Assembly (NCBI RefSeq): GCF_004331255.1
Contig: NZ_SJOF01000014.1
Span: 1-64,000 of the forward strand
DNA length: 64,000 bases
Source: Acinetobacter sp. ANC 4173
Lineage (GTDB): Bacteria > Pseudomonadota > Gammaproteobacteria > Pseudomonadales > Moraxellaceae
Reading direction: 5' to 3'
Part shown: positions 1 through 8,487 of the stretch, in pieces
How the letters are laid out: each line of letters starts with the position of its first letter
Numbering within the stretch: the first letter of the stretch is position 1
Program-made: the position numbers and the translations under genes
The notes under the pieces: model-generated
What the model saw: the letters and a program-made list of their open reading frames with translations, nothing else
Told to the model about the DNA's origin: nothing
The model's database searches: none

Positions 1-25
1 TCTTGTCCAACTTTTTGGGGTTAGA

Positions 26-325
26 TCACTTGAGAGCTTTCACAATAGCACCATGTTTCGCCTTACAGTCATTATATTTAGCGACTGTATCAATCGACCA
101 AAGCAAAACTTCTTTACCTTGTCCAGACTCTAACTTTTGCAAATCTGGACAGCCCTCAAGGAGGTTCGCTGGAATCACTGGTGATAAGTGAGTTGATTGC
201 TGACACCCCGTCAACGTCAAAACACACATTGTTATACACAGGACGATCAATGATCTTTTGCACTGTACGTGTAACCGTTTCGACTTGCACACGCTGTTCT
301 GATTTTGCTTTTTCATAGTCTGCAC
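26..325 (-). CDS. Rz1-like outer-membrane spanin lipoprotein
   Basis: This is the outer-membrane half of the phage spanin pair, which disrupts the outer membrane in the last step of lysis. A hydrophobic stretch at residues 25-38 ends in a lipobox (LTGC, Cys41), so the mature protein should be a short lipoprotein. It starts inside the Rz-like gene in another frame and runs past its end, the classic overlapping Rz/Rz1 layout. The true start is uncertain; a start nearer the hydrophobic segment would give a more usual signal peptide. The mature part contains two cysteines, whereas many Rz1 proteins are mainly proline-rich, so the assignment rests on layout and lipobox. Confidence 0.7.
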   Translation of the reverse strand: MQTMKKQNQNSVCKSKRLHVQCKRSLIVLCITMCVLTLTGCQQSTHLSPVIPANLLEGCPDLQKLESGQGKEVLLWSIDTVAKYNDCKAKHGAIVKALK

Positions 326-530
326 TCACCTGATTAATTGCGTTTTGTTTTTCAGTCAGAGCTTTTAGTTGCTTCTGTTCAATTTCCTGAAGTTTGGCAA
401 TACACTTAGAATCTGCATCTTTAAGCTTTCCGCCCAAGTGGTTGGTGTAAGCCAGCTGCCCAATGCAGATAGATAGAAGGATTCCGATTGCGATCCAATA
501 TTTGAACTTCCAAAGTAGGGTTAGAATCAT
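156..530 (-). CDS. Rz-like inner-membrane spanin
   Basis: This 124-residue protein has one N-terminal membrane segment (about residues 8-28) followed by a long charged, probably coiled-coil periplasmic region (about 35-95). That is the architecture of an Rz i-spanin. It is expected to pair across the periplasm with the overlapping lipoprotein encoded in another frame. Its start overlaps the endolysin stop by four bases (ATGA type), so the lysis genes run holin, endolysin, Rz, Rz1 as one unit. Sequence identity to named Rz proteins was not testable; the call rests on topology and position. Confidence 0.75.
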   Translation of the reverse strand: MILTLLWKFKYWIAIGILLSICIGQLAYTNHLGGKLKDADSKCIAKLQEIEQKQLKALTEKQNAINQVSADYEKAKSEQRVQVETVTRTVQKIIDRPVYNNVCFDVDGVSAINSLITSDSSEPP

Positions 531-967
531 TTTAAAAATAACTCCATTTCCGTTTCCCGACGTTTAACCAAGCCGCTCATGACTTTACCGCCAGCTTTAT
601 TCCATTTTAAAAACTCTGCCGCAGCACCTTTATAGTCTTTAGCATTGAGCTTTTTAAGTAATGTGGAGCTACGTAGGTTTGTTTCACCCAAGTTATAGGT
701 AAATGAAACCAAGGCATCAAACTGGTTTTGATTAAGTGGAGCTTTTACCAATTGATTCACAGCATTTTCAAAAGTGATCAAATCATTACGCAAATATTGC
801 TCAGCCTGTACTTTGGTGCATTTTTCACCGCGCTTTACTCGCACACCATTTGGGTATTTAATGGTGCCAAAACCGATGGTCCACACACCCACACCATCGT
901 CATAAGCACTTAAGCGCAACCCCTCAAAACCCTTGATTAATTCAACGCCATCATTACTGGTCTTCAT
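527..967 (-). CDS. endolysin, GH24 lysozyme
   Basis: A 146-residue phage muramidase of the T4/P22 lysozyme family, which cuts the glycan strands of peptidoglycan. The catalytic pattern is visible near the N-terminus: Glu15 in KGFEG, Asp24 nine residues on and Thr30 in VWTIGFGT, spaced as in T4 lysozyme. It has no signal peptide or SAR domain, so it should need the holin for release. The start at 967 was chosen over the longer frame to 1027 because the family begins just before this point and a purine-rich GGTGGAAG site precedes it. It overlaps the holin gene by 14 bases. Confidence 0.9.
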   Translation of the reverse strand: MKTSNDGVELIKGFEGLRLSAYDDGVGVWTIGFGTIKYPNGVRVKRGEKCTKVQAEQYLRNDLITFENAVNQLVKAPLNQNQFDALVSFTYNLGETNLRSSTLLKKLNAKDYKGAAAEFLKWNKAGGKVMSGLVKRRETEMELFLK

Positions 968-1247
968 TCGCTTCCACCTTGTTTTTAATGAACCGTTCTG
1001 CCTGAGCTTCAACAAATTGACTGCCAAGCGTTCCTAAAAATGCCCCCAAGCCCAAAATGGCAAGCATGTTTAAATCCGATATCCAGATGAGCGCCCCGCC
1101 CGCCCCCAAGGTTGTGAAACCGTTCAAAATTGCACGACCAATCACGATGCGCCATGTTAGTTTTTCAGTGCTTACAAGTACCTTAGCCATCGCAATTACG
1201 AACCCCATCAGAATTAATTGAAGTGCCACTTTTTCATGCTCTTGCAT
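954..1247 (-). CDS. phage holin (LydA-like)
   Basis: A 97-residue small membrane protein with about three hydrophobic segments (roughly residues 8-25, 33-55 and 60-76) and a charged C-terminal tail. Size, topology and position directly before the endolysin mark it as the holin that opens the inner membrane at the time of lysis. It resembles LydA-type phage holins. A strong GGGGG ribosome site precedes the start. An intrinsic terminator lies just upstream, so the lysis genes probably depend on read-through from the late operon. Confidence 0.78.
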   Translation of the reverse strand: MQEHEKVALQLILMGFVIAMAKVLVSTEKLTWRIVIGRAILNGFTTLGAGGALIWISDLNMLAILGLGAFLGTLGSQFVEAQAERFIKNKVEANEDQ

Positions 1248-1270
1248 GTAACCCCCTTTAATTTTTTGGT

Positions 1271-1307
1271 AATAAAAAAGCCCTAGGCTTATTAGGCACT
1301 AGGGCTT
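1271..1307 (-). terminator. intrinsic terminator before the lysis genes
   Basis: A nine-base stem (1278-1286 with 1299-1307, AAGCCCTAG and its complement) is followed on the minus strand by a run of T. It separates the tail-fibre region from the lysis cassette. Confidence 0.75.
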
Positions 1308-1324
1308 GTGGTTGTTTGCTGTGT

Positions 1325-1552
1325 TTAAAGTTGGGTAATTATTTCTTTTAGCTGATCAACGGTTTCTGCGTTATCAATTTCGGTTTGAATCACTGCAAAC
1401 TCATCACGAATAATCTGTCGTTGTGCTTCCGCTTGCTCTGCTAATATTGGAATTGTTGCTTCAATATCGAGTTGTCTAAATAGATCTGCTCGTTTATTTC
1501 TGCGCTTGTCGTGTGATATTTCTTTTGCTTTGTCTAAGTTGACCTGAATCAT
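1325..1552 (-). CDS. hypothetical phage protein, charged and helical
   Basis: A 75-residue protein I do not recognise. It is rich in Lys, Glu, Gln and Ile and looks wholly helical, with likely coiled-coil character over residues 20-75. It overlaps the preceding 72-residue gene by four bases (ATGA), so the two are translated together just after the tail fibre. By position the pair could assist tail-fibre folding or attachment, as small genes after fibres often do, but nothing in the sequence shows this. Confidence 0.6.
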   Translation of the reverse strand: MIQVNLDKAKEISHDKRRNKRADLFRQLDIEATIPILAEQAEAQRQIIRDEFAVIQTEIDNAETVDQLKEIITQL

Positions 1553-1767
1553 GCACCCACCCCACCTGTTAGCAATGAATCTTCAATAGTCCAAGCATCA
1601 CGAAAAGTTCGATCTTCAGGAATTTCTGAATCTTCAACGATGGCAAAAGCTAAACCTGTTGGAACGTCTTTTAATGCTATTTTTTCAATAGTCATAACCT
1701 TAAGAGCTTCTGGAGATGGATGAATAATCGAAATACCACCGTTGTCATTTTTATAAATAATCTTCAT
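1549..1767 (-). CDS. hypothetical phage protein after tail fibre
   Basis: A 72-residue protein with a mixed alpha/beta appearance, an N-terminal strand (MKIIYKND) and an acidic middle. I recognise the type from other Acinetobacter phages but know no function. It starts 10 bases after the tail-fibre stop and overlaps the next gene by four bases, so it is in the fibre operon. A fibre-assembly role is possible from position only. Confidence 0.6.
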   Translation of the reverse strand: MKIIYKNDNGGISIIHPSPEALKVMTIEKIALKDVPTGLAFAIVEDSEIPEDRTFRDAWTIEDSLLTGGVGA

Positions 1768-1777
1768 TAACTCATCC

Positions 1778-2710
1778 TTATCTAAACACTGTTACTGAAA
1801 CTGTTGGGAAATCCTGAAGTGCGCTTGAGCCACCGGAGCTATAGCCTGTCTTAACTTTGAAAGATGTTGTTGTATTCACATCAGCAGTATTAGAGAACGC
1901 TGAACGAGCAAATCCGACAGCATCACCCTGAACTGTGCCATCCCACACATAATTTGCATCTGGCATTGCTGTTGTTAGGTTGACTGTGTAATCCCCAACA
2001 CCATTGTCTGTAATACTTGAAACATTACCACTAGCTCTAATTGATACTGTACCTGTGCCGTTAAAGTTTACCCAAGCTCTGCAAGCATGCATTGGAGCAT
2101 CGCCGGATGCATTTAAATGGTTTTTAACACCTGCTAGCAGTTTCTTTGGTGTAACTGTGCGTAGGTCGTCTGTCGCTGTGTTGGTTTCTGCTTGAGTTGC
2201 GATTTCAGCGACACCAATTTGCGTTTCAGTTGCTTGTGGAACGCCTGTATGAGGTAATTCAGGAAAGTAAACCGGATCAATCTGCACATTTTCATCAAGT
2301 GGAGCAACTCCACCTGCATAACCTTTTTGATTGCCAAGAGCTGTGTCCACATAAACATCAATTTGCTCTTTGATTTCGGTTAATTGCAGAACACCATCAC
2401 TTACAGTTTGCTGAAACGATGCAAACTCGGATTGTGTGACATAGCGCGAAATCTGATCAATATCATCAACTATGGCGTTATTGCTATCAAGAATTTGAAG
2501 GCGATAAGCGCCATCACCCAGAAAGATTTTAGCCTTTCCGTTTTGATCAAGAATGACCGGATTAGGGTTTGCTACCGTTCCAGCCATGGTGGTGTATGTG
2601 GTTTTTGGTGTTGTGGTGCCTGCTGCATAGGTGTAAATTTTGCCACCTGCTAACGGCTTGCCATCAAAACCAAGACATTGAAAACTGACGTTTGTTGCGA
2701 GTGTTGCCAT
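1778..2710 (-). CDS. tail fibre / receptor-binding protein
   Basis: A 310-residue virion protein. The N-terminal 95 residues (beta-rich, with GKPLAGGKIYTY and a GDGAYRLQ motif) resemble the particle-binding domain of podovirus tail fibres and tailspikes. A short helical or coiled middle (about 95-200) leads to a C-terminal tip domain containing ARAWVNF-like and SIRASGNVSS motifs, common at the ends of phage fibres. No endosialidase or pectate-lyase fold is evident, so it probably binds rather than cleaves its receptor. It is short for a tailspike (P22 gp9 is 667 residues). A terminator lies just upstream. Confidence 0.85.
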   Translation of the reverse strand: MATLATNVSFQCLGFDGKPLAGGKIYTYAAGTTTPKTTYTTMAGTVANPNPVILDQNGKAKIFLGDGAYRLQILDSNNAIVDDIDQISRYVTQSEFASFQQTVSDGVLQLTEIKEQIDVYVDTALGNQKGYAGGVAPLDENVQIDPVYFPELPHTGVPQATETQIGVAEIATQAETNTATDDLRTVTPKKLLAGVKNHLNASGDAPMHACRAWVNFNGTGTVSIRASGNVSSITDNGVGDYTVNLTTAMPDANYVWDGTVQGDAVGFARSAFSNTADVNTTTSFKVKTGYSSGGSSALQDFPTVSVTVFR

Positions 2711-2724
2711 GTTTCACCTGTGAA

Positions 2725-2746
2725 TAAAAAACCACCCGAAGGTGGT
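2725..2746 (-). terminator. intrinsic terminator upstream of tail fibre
   Basis: A six-base stem ACCACC/GGTGGT with a CGAA loop (2731-2746) is followed on the minus strand by six T. Together with the next features it isolates the fibre gene from the lipoprotein genes. Confidence 0.75.
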
Positions 2747-2792
2747 GGATATATGATTTAATTTTGTAATAAAAATACTGCTGGTGTTTTCC

Positions 2793-3161
2793 CTATTCTT
2801 GCTTGAATATAACTCTATGCTCGTTAATATTGTCAGGAGTTGAGCGCAATTCACCACCATCAGCTCTAGGATCATCTTTATCAACCAAGCGAAATTGATA
2901 CTCAAAGCTTGGCATTCTTCCTGGAATAGCGGGTTGTGTGGTCGATGTAATTGGTATGGCAATCTTATTCTTACTTTCAGCAAAAGCATTAGCTCTTAAA
3001 ATTACATCTGATTTAAGTTTTGATGTATTGGTAAATACACCACCTGCTGACATTTGAGAAATCATGTAGGTGTTTGTCCCAGTTGGAACAATGTTAGCGG
3101 TTGCGCAACCAGTTAAAATCAGCACACTAATAACCAGCACTTTGATTTTCATGAATTTCAT
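2793..3161 (-). CDS. phage-encoded lipoprotein
   Basis: A 122-residue protein with a signal peptide and lipobox (LILTGC, Cys19), so it should be exported and lipidated in the lysogen or infected cell. The mature part has a stretch rich in Ser/Thr and Asn, then an acidic tail. I do not recognise its family. Its start overlaps the stop of the preceding lipoprotein gene (TAATG), so the two are coupled. Lipoproteins in a virion operon are not structural and suggest a host-surface role such as exclusion of superinfecting phage. Confidence 0.7.
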   Translation of the reverse strand: MKFMKIKVLVISVLILTGCATANIVPTGTNTYMISQMSAGGVFTNTSKLKSDVILRANAFAESKNKIAIPITSTTQPAIPGRMPSFEYQFRLVDKDDPRADGGELRSTPDNINEHRVIFKQE

Positions 3162-3592
3162 TATTGAATTTCCCCAATCAACTGATCAACCAATGGCTCT
3201 ATTTTGGACTCATTGCTTTTATATTTTGTCGGGTTTAATAATCCACCAGCATGTAATTTATATTCGGCTAAGCCAATCTTTTTGTCACCCTTATAGATGC
3301 TTAATTGCGCGCTAGTAAGTACCATTGAAAAGTCCCATTTTTGATATGCCACATACCTTAATGAGTATTCGCACTGTTCTGGCTTTTCACCACTATACAC
3401 ATGGGTTGCTATATTGTGATATTCCAAGCGAGAGGTGATAATTTCCTCAAGATTTTGAACTATGACTTTTGGATTGTGCTTTACACAAATTTTCCGAATA
3501 CTCTCTCCAGCAGTTAGTTTTACAGGCGCAATGTTTGTTGTTGCACACCCAGCAAGAGACGAAACAACCAAAATTAAGAATATTTTTTTCAT
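3161..3592 (-). CDS. Sbal_3080-like lipoprotein
   Basis: A 143-residue protein with a clear signal peptide and lipobox (SSLAGC, Cys16). The mature part contains CVKHNPKV and YVAYQKWDF stretches that match my memory of the Sbal_3080 family of small lipoproteins, which has no established function. The start at 3592 gives a normal signal peptide; the frame stays open to 3628 but that would add a polar extension. It is coupled to the second lipoprotein gene and lies between the injection protein and the tail fibre. Confidence 0.72.
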   Translation of the reverse strand: MKKIFLILVVSSLAGCATTNIAPVKLTAGESIRKICVKHNPKVIVQNLEEIITSRLEYHNIATHVYSGEKPEQCEYSLRYVAYQKWDFSMVLTSAQLSIYKGDKKIGLAEYKLHAGGLLNPTKYKSNESKIEPLVDQLIGEIQ

Positions 3593-3631
3593 AAAACCCC
3601 CATAGTTATGAGGGATTTTATAGCACAAATA

Positions 3632-5860
3632 TTAGTCTTTTGCTGCGTTGGCACCACCAATCAAGCCAAGCTTGGTTAATTGCTCAATCAGGTTTTTATC
3701 ACCATCACTTAATAAAACCTTATTTACCACTTCAGTGGATGCTTTCGCGTCGCTGGTGATATTAGATTTTAATGCTCGACTCACTTTTACAGAGTCAGCA
3801 ACATCTTTAAGCGGAGATAAAAGAACACGTACACCAGGCTTATTAATGATTCCTCCAAGGAAGTTCATTAATGCTGCTGAGGTGTTTGAGTTATTCACAT
3901 AAGAGTGAGCTGGCTGTGTCACTAGGTACTGACCAGCCATGCCAATATCCTTGATTTTTGCCACCTCATCAGGGGTAAATAAGGTATTGAGTCGACGATC
4001 CCCGATTGCATCAAGTGCACGCTTCATACCTGCGGGGCTAAACTGCCCATTCTGATTAATTGCTTTTTCAGAAATATGCTTGATCACTTGCCCTTTAATG
4101 TCTGCAACTGACTGTGGATTAACATTGTTAAGCAGATCTACTGTGCGTTGGATTTCATTCACATTTCCATTTAGAAAATGCTTTTGAAATAGCTTATCCG
4201 GTTCAACGCCTTTTATCGCATCTTGAAGCAATGGGATTCCTTCAATCTGCTGAGCATTAAATTTATAAGCATCACGTGCAAACTGATAGCCTTGTGCCGC
4301 ATCATTACCACCACCAGAGAGCAATCCTTGCATAGCTTCATTTTGCCGACCTTCTAGTGCATCACGGACCAAGCCAATCGAATGAGTTGAGCTAGATGGC
4401 TGACCGTTCATAAGTGATGATTTGTACTCACGATTGAGAATTTTGATAAGCTCCTCAGATTTACCTAAGGTAAATGCGTTTGGATTCTTTTCAATATCAC
4501 CAATAATCCTCTTAATGCTTGGCGGCAAACTAGACATAGCATATTGCTCATCTAGTCGTGTAATTGCGTCATTTGTAAATCCACGCCCATCAAGAATCAC
4601 ATCATTGCCAGCCGACTTTCTGGCCGTATCATAAGCAGCACCAATAAACTCTTTATTTTGAGCTTGCTGGCCTCTTAATGCATCAATGGCACCACTTGTA
4701 GCACCATAAGCATCATCAGCTTTTCCACCAGTTTTAAGCGCCACATCGTCAAGCAATCCCGACAATACTTGATTGTCTTGAATAAGCTTGTTACGTAGTG
4801 GATCACCAGCACCTTGAATTTTTGCGAGTTCAGCTTCTTTTTGCCATAACTGCGGGCTACCAGTAAGCTGTGCTTGAGTTGGTCGAATACCAAGTCGATC
4901 AAATACTACTTTTCTGGCCAATGCTTCTTTGTTTACAGCTTTGCCAGATTTTAATGCCGCACCAACATCCTTGCGAAGTCCAGCAACAATATCATCAGAC
5001 AGATCACTGATTTTTACATTACTTTGCTTTAATGCAATTTCGATTTGGTCGTCAATGGCTTGATTTACTCGAGCCTGCGTTGCAGCTTTAGCACTTGGAA
5101 CGGTGTTTCTAGCAATCTTTGATACAGCCTCGCCAGCTTTTTGCCCAACCGCAGCACCTAAAGCACCACCAATAGCACCGGATCTCATGCTTTTTAAGCG
5201 CTCAGTATTATTTTCATGAATACCAGTTGCGCCAATCAATCCGCCTACGGCGGCATTTTTCCCAAGGAAATCAGCTCCAGCTTTTGAAATTAGCTTTGCG
5301 CCTGAAGGCAATGTTCCGCCCGCTGCCGCCAGTGGTGCAGTCATTACCATGTTTGCTCCAATACGACCAACATCAACACCTTGGTTATTTGCCTTACGTA
5401 CAGTGTTGTGAGCGTCATTAATGTTCTTATAGGTCTTGGTTACACCTTCGTAAGAATCGGTTGGCAGGTTGGTTCCAGCAACCGCATTAATGCCTTGGTT
5501 TACTTTGTCTTTCGTGTACTGAGCAGCTTGAACGAATGGAATGCCGATATCAGCCATACCAAGCAAGCTAGATTCCCAAAATTGGGTTGGTCCTTGCTTT
5601 TTAAGTGCCTCTTGCTCACGTTTTTGGCGTGCCTCTTTTGTATTGTCGAATGGCTGATAGTTGCTTTTGGGTTTTGAGTCGACAAACTTAACCTTTAAGC
5701 CAAAATTTTGAGCAATCTCGTTTTGGCTATATCCAGCTGCTCTTGCTTGCTTGATCTGCCCAGCGGTTTTTGGATCTTTGATAATGTGATTCCAGATCTC
5801 GGAATCTTTGTACCCAGCTTGCTTTGCACTGGCGATTTGATTTTGAATTTGTGAAGCCAC
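3632..5860 (-). CDS. gp16-like DNA injection protein
   Basis: A 742-residue protein in the position of P22 gp16, the largest of three ejected proteins that help carry DNA across the envelope. The N-terminus has two related short motifs (AGYKDSEIW at about 15 and AGYSQNEIAQ at about 42), typical of phage internal virion proteins. A glycine/alanine-rich membrane-active stretch lies at about 165-250, followed by a long helical body. P22 gp16 is 609 residues, so this is larger. It starts two bases after the lysozyme-like gene. Identification is by position, size and composition. Confidence 0.75.
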   Translation of the reverse strand: MASQIQNQIASAKQAGYKDSEIWNHIIKDPKTAGQIKQARAAGYSQNEIAQNFGLKVKFVDSKPKSNYQPFDNTKEARQKREQEALKKQGPTQFWESSLLGMADIGIPFVQAAQYTKDKVNQGINAVAGTNLPTDSYEGVTKTYKNINDAHNTVRKANNQGVDVGRIGANMVMTAPLAAAGGTLPSGAKLISKAGADFLGKNAAVGGLIGATGIHENNTERLKSMRSGAIGGALGAAVGQKAGEAVSKIARNTVPSAKAATQARVNQAIDDQIEIALKQSNVKISDLSDDIVAGLRKDVGAALKSGKAVNKEALARKVVFDRLGIRPTQAQLTGSPQLWQKEAELAKIQGAGDPLRNKLIQDNQVLSGLLDDVALKTGGKADDAYGATSGAIDALRGQQAQNKEFIGAAYDTARKSAGNDVILDGRGFTNDAITRLDEQYAMSSLPPSIKRIIGDIEKNPNAFTLGKSEELIKILNREYKSSLMNGQPSSSTHSIGLVRDALEGRQNEAMQGLLSGGGNDAAQGYQFARDAYKFNAQQIEGIPLLQDAIKGVEPDKLFQKHFLNGNVNEIQRTVDLLNNVNPQSVADIKGQVIKHISEKAINQNGQFSPAGMKRALDAIGDRRLNTLFTPDEVAKIKDIGMAGQYLVTQPAHSYVNNSNTSAALMNFLGGIINKPGVRVLLSPLKDVADSVKVSRALKSNITSDAKASTEVVNKVLLSDGDKNLIEQLTKLGLIGGANAAKD

Positions 5861-5861
5861 A

Positions 5862-6479
5862 TTAACCTCCGGCTATATCATTCCATGCGACTAATGCAGG
5901 GCGTGAATCGGTTTGTGGTTGCTCTCCGGTAATCTCGGAAAACTTTACTGTTTGTGGTCTGGATGGCTTGGTGGATTGACCCGATATCTCTTTCCATGCC
6001 ACCGCTTGCACTCGTTGCGGCTGTGATGAAGATCCACCAAGAAATTTATCAATTTCCGCTTGTGAGCGTTTGGGTTGGGCATATGGAGATGATGGGAGTG
6101 ATGCCCACGTGCCACCAGACTTTCGCACCGCTGTTTGAAAGTCGCCTTTTAAGACGTATGGAAGTACACCATTCTGCATAAGCAGTCCGATTGCTGCGAT
6201 ATCCTGAGATTGAGGGGAAAAGTCCCTCAATCCATAACGCCCAGAAGCATCATCCCATGTGTCTTTTATGAATTGATAGCGACCAGCAGCCGTGGTGACA
6301 TTCATCCTCCCATTGGTCTGCTTGAACTGTTTTCTCACATTTGGGTGTGCTGATAGATTTCCAAAGCGCTCGTTTCCAAAAATTGTGTTATAGCCATGCT
6401 TTACACCCTCAGCACTAGCAATCACATCAAGCATTTTTCGAACATTTGGATTGTTTAAATATTGCTGAGGGCTTGCCAT
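5862..6479 (-). CDS. virion lysozyme-like protein (GH104)
   Basis: A 205-residue protein whose first 130 residues look like glycoside hydrolase family 104. Visible motifs are IASAEG with catalytic Glu24, YNTIFG, and TAAGRYQFIKDTW. The C-terminal 70 residues are Ser/Gln/Pro-rich with two related short motifs (VAWKEISG, VKFSEITG), a likely linker or anchor. Located between injection-protein genes rather than beside the holin, it is probably carried in the virion and cuts peptidoglycan locally during DNA entry. The true endolysin is the separate gene at 527-967. Confidence 0.85.
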   Translation of the reverse strand: MASPQQYLNNPNVRKMLDVIASAEGVKHGYNTIFGNERFGNLSAHPNVRKQFKQTNGRMNVTTAAGRYQFIKDTWDDASGRYGLRDFSPQSQDIAAIGLLMQNGVLPYVLKGDFQTAVRKSGGTWASLPSSPYAQPKRSQAEIDKFLGGSSSQPQRVQAVAWKEISGQSTKPSRPQTVKFSEITGEQPQTDSRPALVAWNDIAGG

Positions 6480-6487
6480 GTTTTCAC

Positions 6488-7816
6488 CTATTGAAAGAAC
6501 GACGATAAGGCTGGTCTATTGCTAGCACTACTTGATGGGATCTGGCCTTGTTGTAACTGGTTTCCAGATCGGCTATTGATTTCACGGTACTTATTGGTTA
6601 TCTGCTCAATCATCTGTAATGCTGCAAGTCGTGTTTCGACTGGTTTGGTATCATCTGCTAATTCACCAGCCATCTCACGATACATTTGCACGTCTTTGTC
6701 AGATTGCGGACCCGACATTTTTGGTTGTAATGCAACTAACTGCCCAGCCAGTGTTTTTAACTGTGCTGTAGCTTTTGACCCCTCTGTTGAGTAGCCAACT
6801 GCATTACCAAGAAAATCAACACCAGCACCGGCATAACTTCCGGTTGCCTTTGGAAGCAGCTTTTTAACTTCTGGAAGAATAGTGTCAATCCGGCTAATTC
6901 GCATTGTTTCCTCATTCTGCGCTTGTGCTTGCGGATTACTTTTGCTTGATGTTAATTGGGTTCCACTCTGATCTACGGCTGGGCGCGCAGTACCATCCTT
7001 GTAGACAATCCATAACTTACCATTCGCCTCTTTAATTTCACCTTGACCAGCTTTAATTTCTGCTTGCTGCTGATCAAACTCAAGGCGTTGCTGCTGAATT
7101 TCACGATTTTTGTCTGCGGTTGCGGCATTAGTGTCTGTGTTGTAAATACTCGCATTAGTGGTGCGAACATTATTGTTTTCAGATGTAGTGTTATCGCGGA
7201 TATTGTTACCTACTGAGGTCTCATTATCTAATCGATTATCAGCACTTGTAAAAACAAGGCTTGCTGGATCCTTCGCATTTGCAAATGTCACACTTTGCGC
7301 ATAAGCCTTAACCTGCTCTGGATTCATGACGCTGAGCAATTGATATTGCTGGCTATACTCATTGTCGCCAATCAATCCGACTCGTCTTGCCGCATCAAGA
7401 CCAATGATTGCTGCGCCTTTATCCCCAGTCATTGCAGCTTGTTGAACCGCAGACTGAATGGCACTAAGTTGCTTTTGAGAGTTTTCTAGCTTAAAACCAC
7501 CACCCTGCTGATTATTCTTGAATGCTTCGCTATCAGTCTTACCAATCTCAGAAATGTCTTTTTGCTGCTTAATCGCGGCATCAATCTGGGCTTGTTTTTG
7601 AGACTGTAATTGCGGCATTACATAGCGAGCGAATGGCGATTGCTTTCCAATTTCAAGCATCTTATCCAGATCGCCACTGGCCTCTTTATAAATTCGAGAC
7701 AATTCACCATCAGTTTTATTTTGGGTGTAGAACTGAGCGAGCTTAGAGCCTTGATCGAGCATCCCCATCATGTCTGGGGATTTGACCTGTAATGGTAATG
7801 TGTAATCAAGAGCCAT
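6488..7816 (-). CDS. gp20-like DNA transfer protein
   Basis: A 442-residue, Gln- and Asn-rich, largely helical protein in the position of P22 gp20, the second ejected protein. The middle (about 190-270) is very polar and coiled-coil-like. No catalytic motif is visible. It starts two bases after the gp7-like gene, in the same tight operon. Function is inferred from gene order and composition; these ejection proteins diverge quickly, so sequence similarity is not expected to be clear. Confidence 0.7.
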   Translation of the reverse strand: MALDYTLPLQVKSPDMMGMLDQGSKLAQFYTQNKTDGELSRIYKEASGDLDKMLEIGKQSPFARYVMPQLQSQKQAQIDAAIKQQKDISEIGKTDSEAFKNNQQGGGFKLENSQKQLSAIQSAVQQAAMTGDKGAAIIGLDAARRVGLIGDNEYSQQYQLLSVMNPEQVKAYAQSVTFANAKDPASLVFTSADNRLDNETSVGNNIRDNTTSENNNVRTTNASIYNTDTNAATADKNREIQQQRLEFDQQQAEIKAGQGEIKEANGKLWIVYKDGTARPAVDQSGTQLTSSKSNPQAQAQNEETMRISRIDTILPEVKKLLPKATGSYAGAGVDFLGNAVGYSTEGSKATAQLKTLAGQLVALQPKMSGPQSDKDVQMYREMAGELADDTKPVETRLAALQMIEQITNKYREINSRSGNQLQQGQIPSSSASNRPALSSFFQ

Positions 7817-7817
7817 A

Positions 7818-8486
7818 TTAAACCACCCCGTTGTTTTTCATCATTGCGTAGCTTGTTGCTAAGCTGCCAAGATTATTTGCTGTGTTTGCCCAGTTGTTTG
7901 CATTTGCAACTTGCCCAGCGGCAATAGCATTTGCTCCAGCCATGGTGTTATTTGCCACTGCTTGGCCAGTCTGCATGCCGGCATTTCCTGTTTGTGCAGC
8001 TGCGTTTTGACCCATGCCGATGATGTTAGACAGTCGGTTGTATCGGTTGGTCTGGTCGGCATTGAATCGGTTGTATGCATTGCTATACTCTTGGCTTGCT
8101 GACTGCTGACCATAATCCTGCAATGCTTTTAATGTGGCACCACTTAATAAGCCACCCTTAGCGGCTGCACTCGATTGAATTGAATCCTCACCTTGTTGCA
8201 GTCGGAATTGATAACTCGGGTCGTTGTAAATATCTTGCCCAGTGTAGGTTTGGTTGAAATAACCATTAGCACCCATCTGATCCATCATTTGAGAAAGTGA
8301 TGTTGTGCCAGCCTGTTTGTAGGGATCTAAATCTTGACGGGTCTGGTCATACATATCCCATTGAATTTGACTCGCTGCATCCGCCGATGCTGCTTGTGTT
8401 TTTGCTGCTTTGCTGGCTTGTTTACTTGAATAAGCCGACCCAGCAGCACCAACTACTGCTGCGCCAACCATTGCTGCTGCTACCAT
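7818..8486 (-). CDS. gp7-like DNA transfer protein
   Basis: A 222-residue protein with an Ala/Gly-rich hydrophobic N-terminus (residues 1-20) and an Ala/Gln/Asn-rich body, as in P22 gp7, the first ejected protein. The start at 8486 has a GGAG ribosome site eight bases upstream and begins at the hydrophobic segment; the frame extends to 8531 but without such a site. It stands first in the gp7-gp20-lysozyme-gp16 set and directly after the acetyltransferase gene. Confidence 0.75.
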   Translation of the reverse strand: MVAAAMVGAAVVGAAGSAYSSKQASKAAKTQAASADAASQIQWDMYDQTRQDLDPYKQAGTTSLSQMMDQMGANGYFNQTYTGQDIYNDPSYQFRLQQGEDSIQSSAAAKGGLLSGATLKALQDYGQQSASQEYSNAYNRFNADQTNRYNRLSNIIGMGQNAAAQTGNAGMQTGQAVANNTMAGANAIAAGQVANANNWANTANNLGSLATSYAMMKNNGVV

Positions 8487-8487
8487 A

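Noticed and set aside
1..25. Left prophage attachment site at the window start
   Set aside because: The first bases lie just after Rz1 and show no copy of the 17-mer; the left border must be outside the window.
2714..2989. 91-residue minus-strand reading frame
   Set aside because: It overlaps the lipoprotein gene in another frame, has no ribosome site and covers the terminator; the lipoprotein has a clear lipobox.
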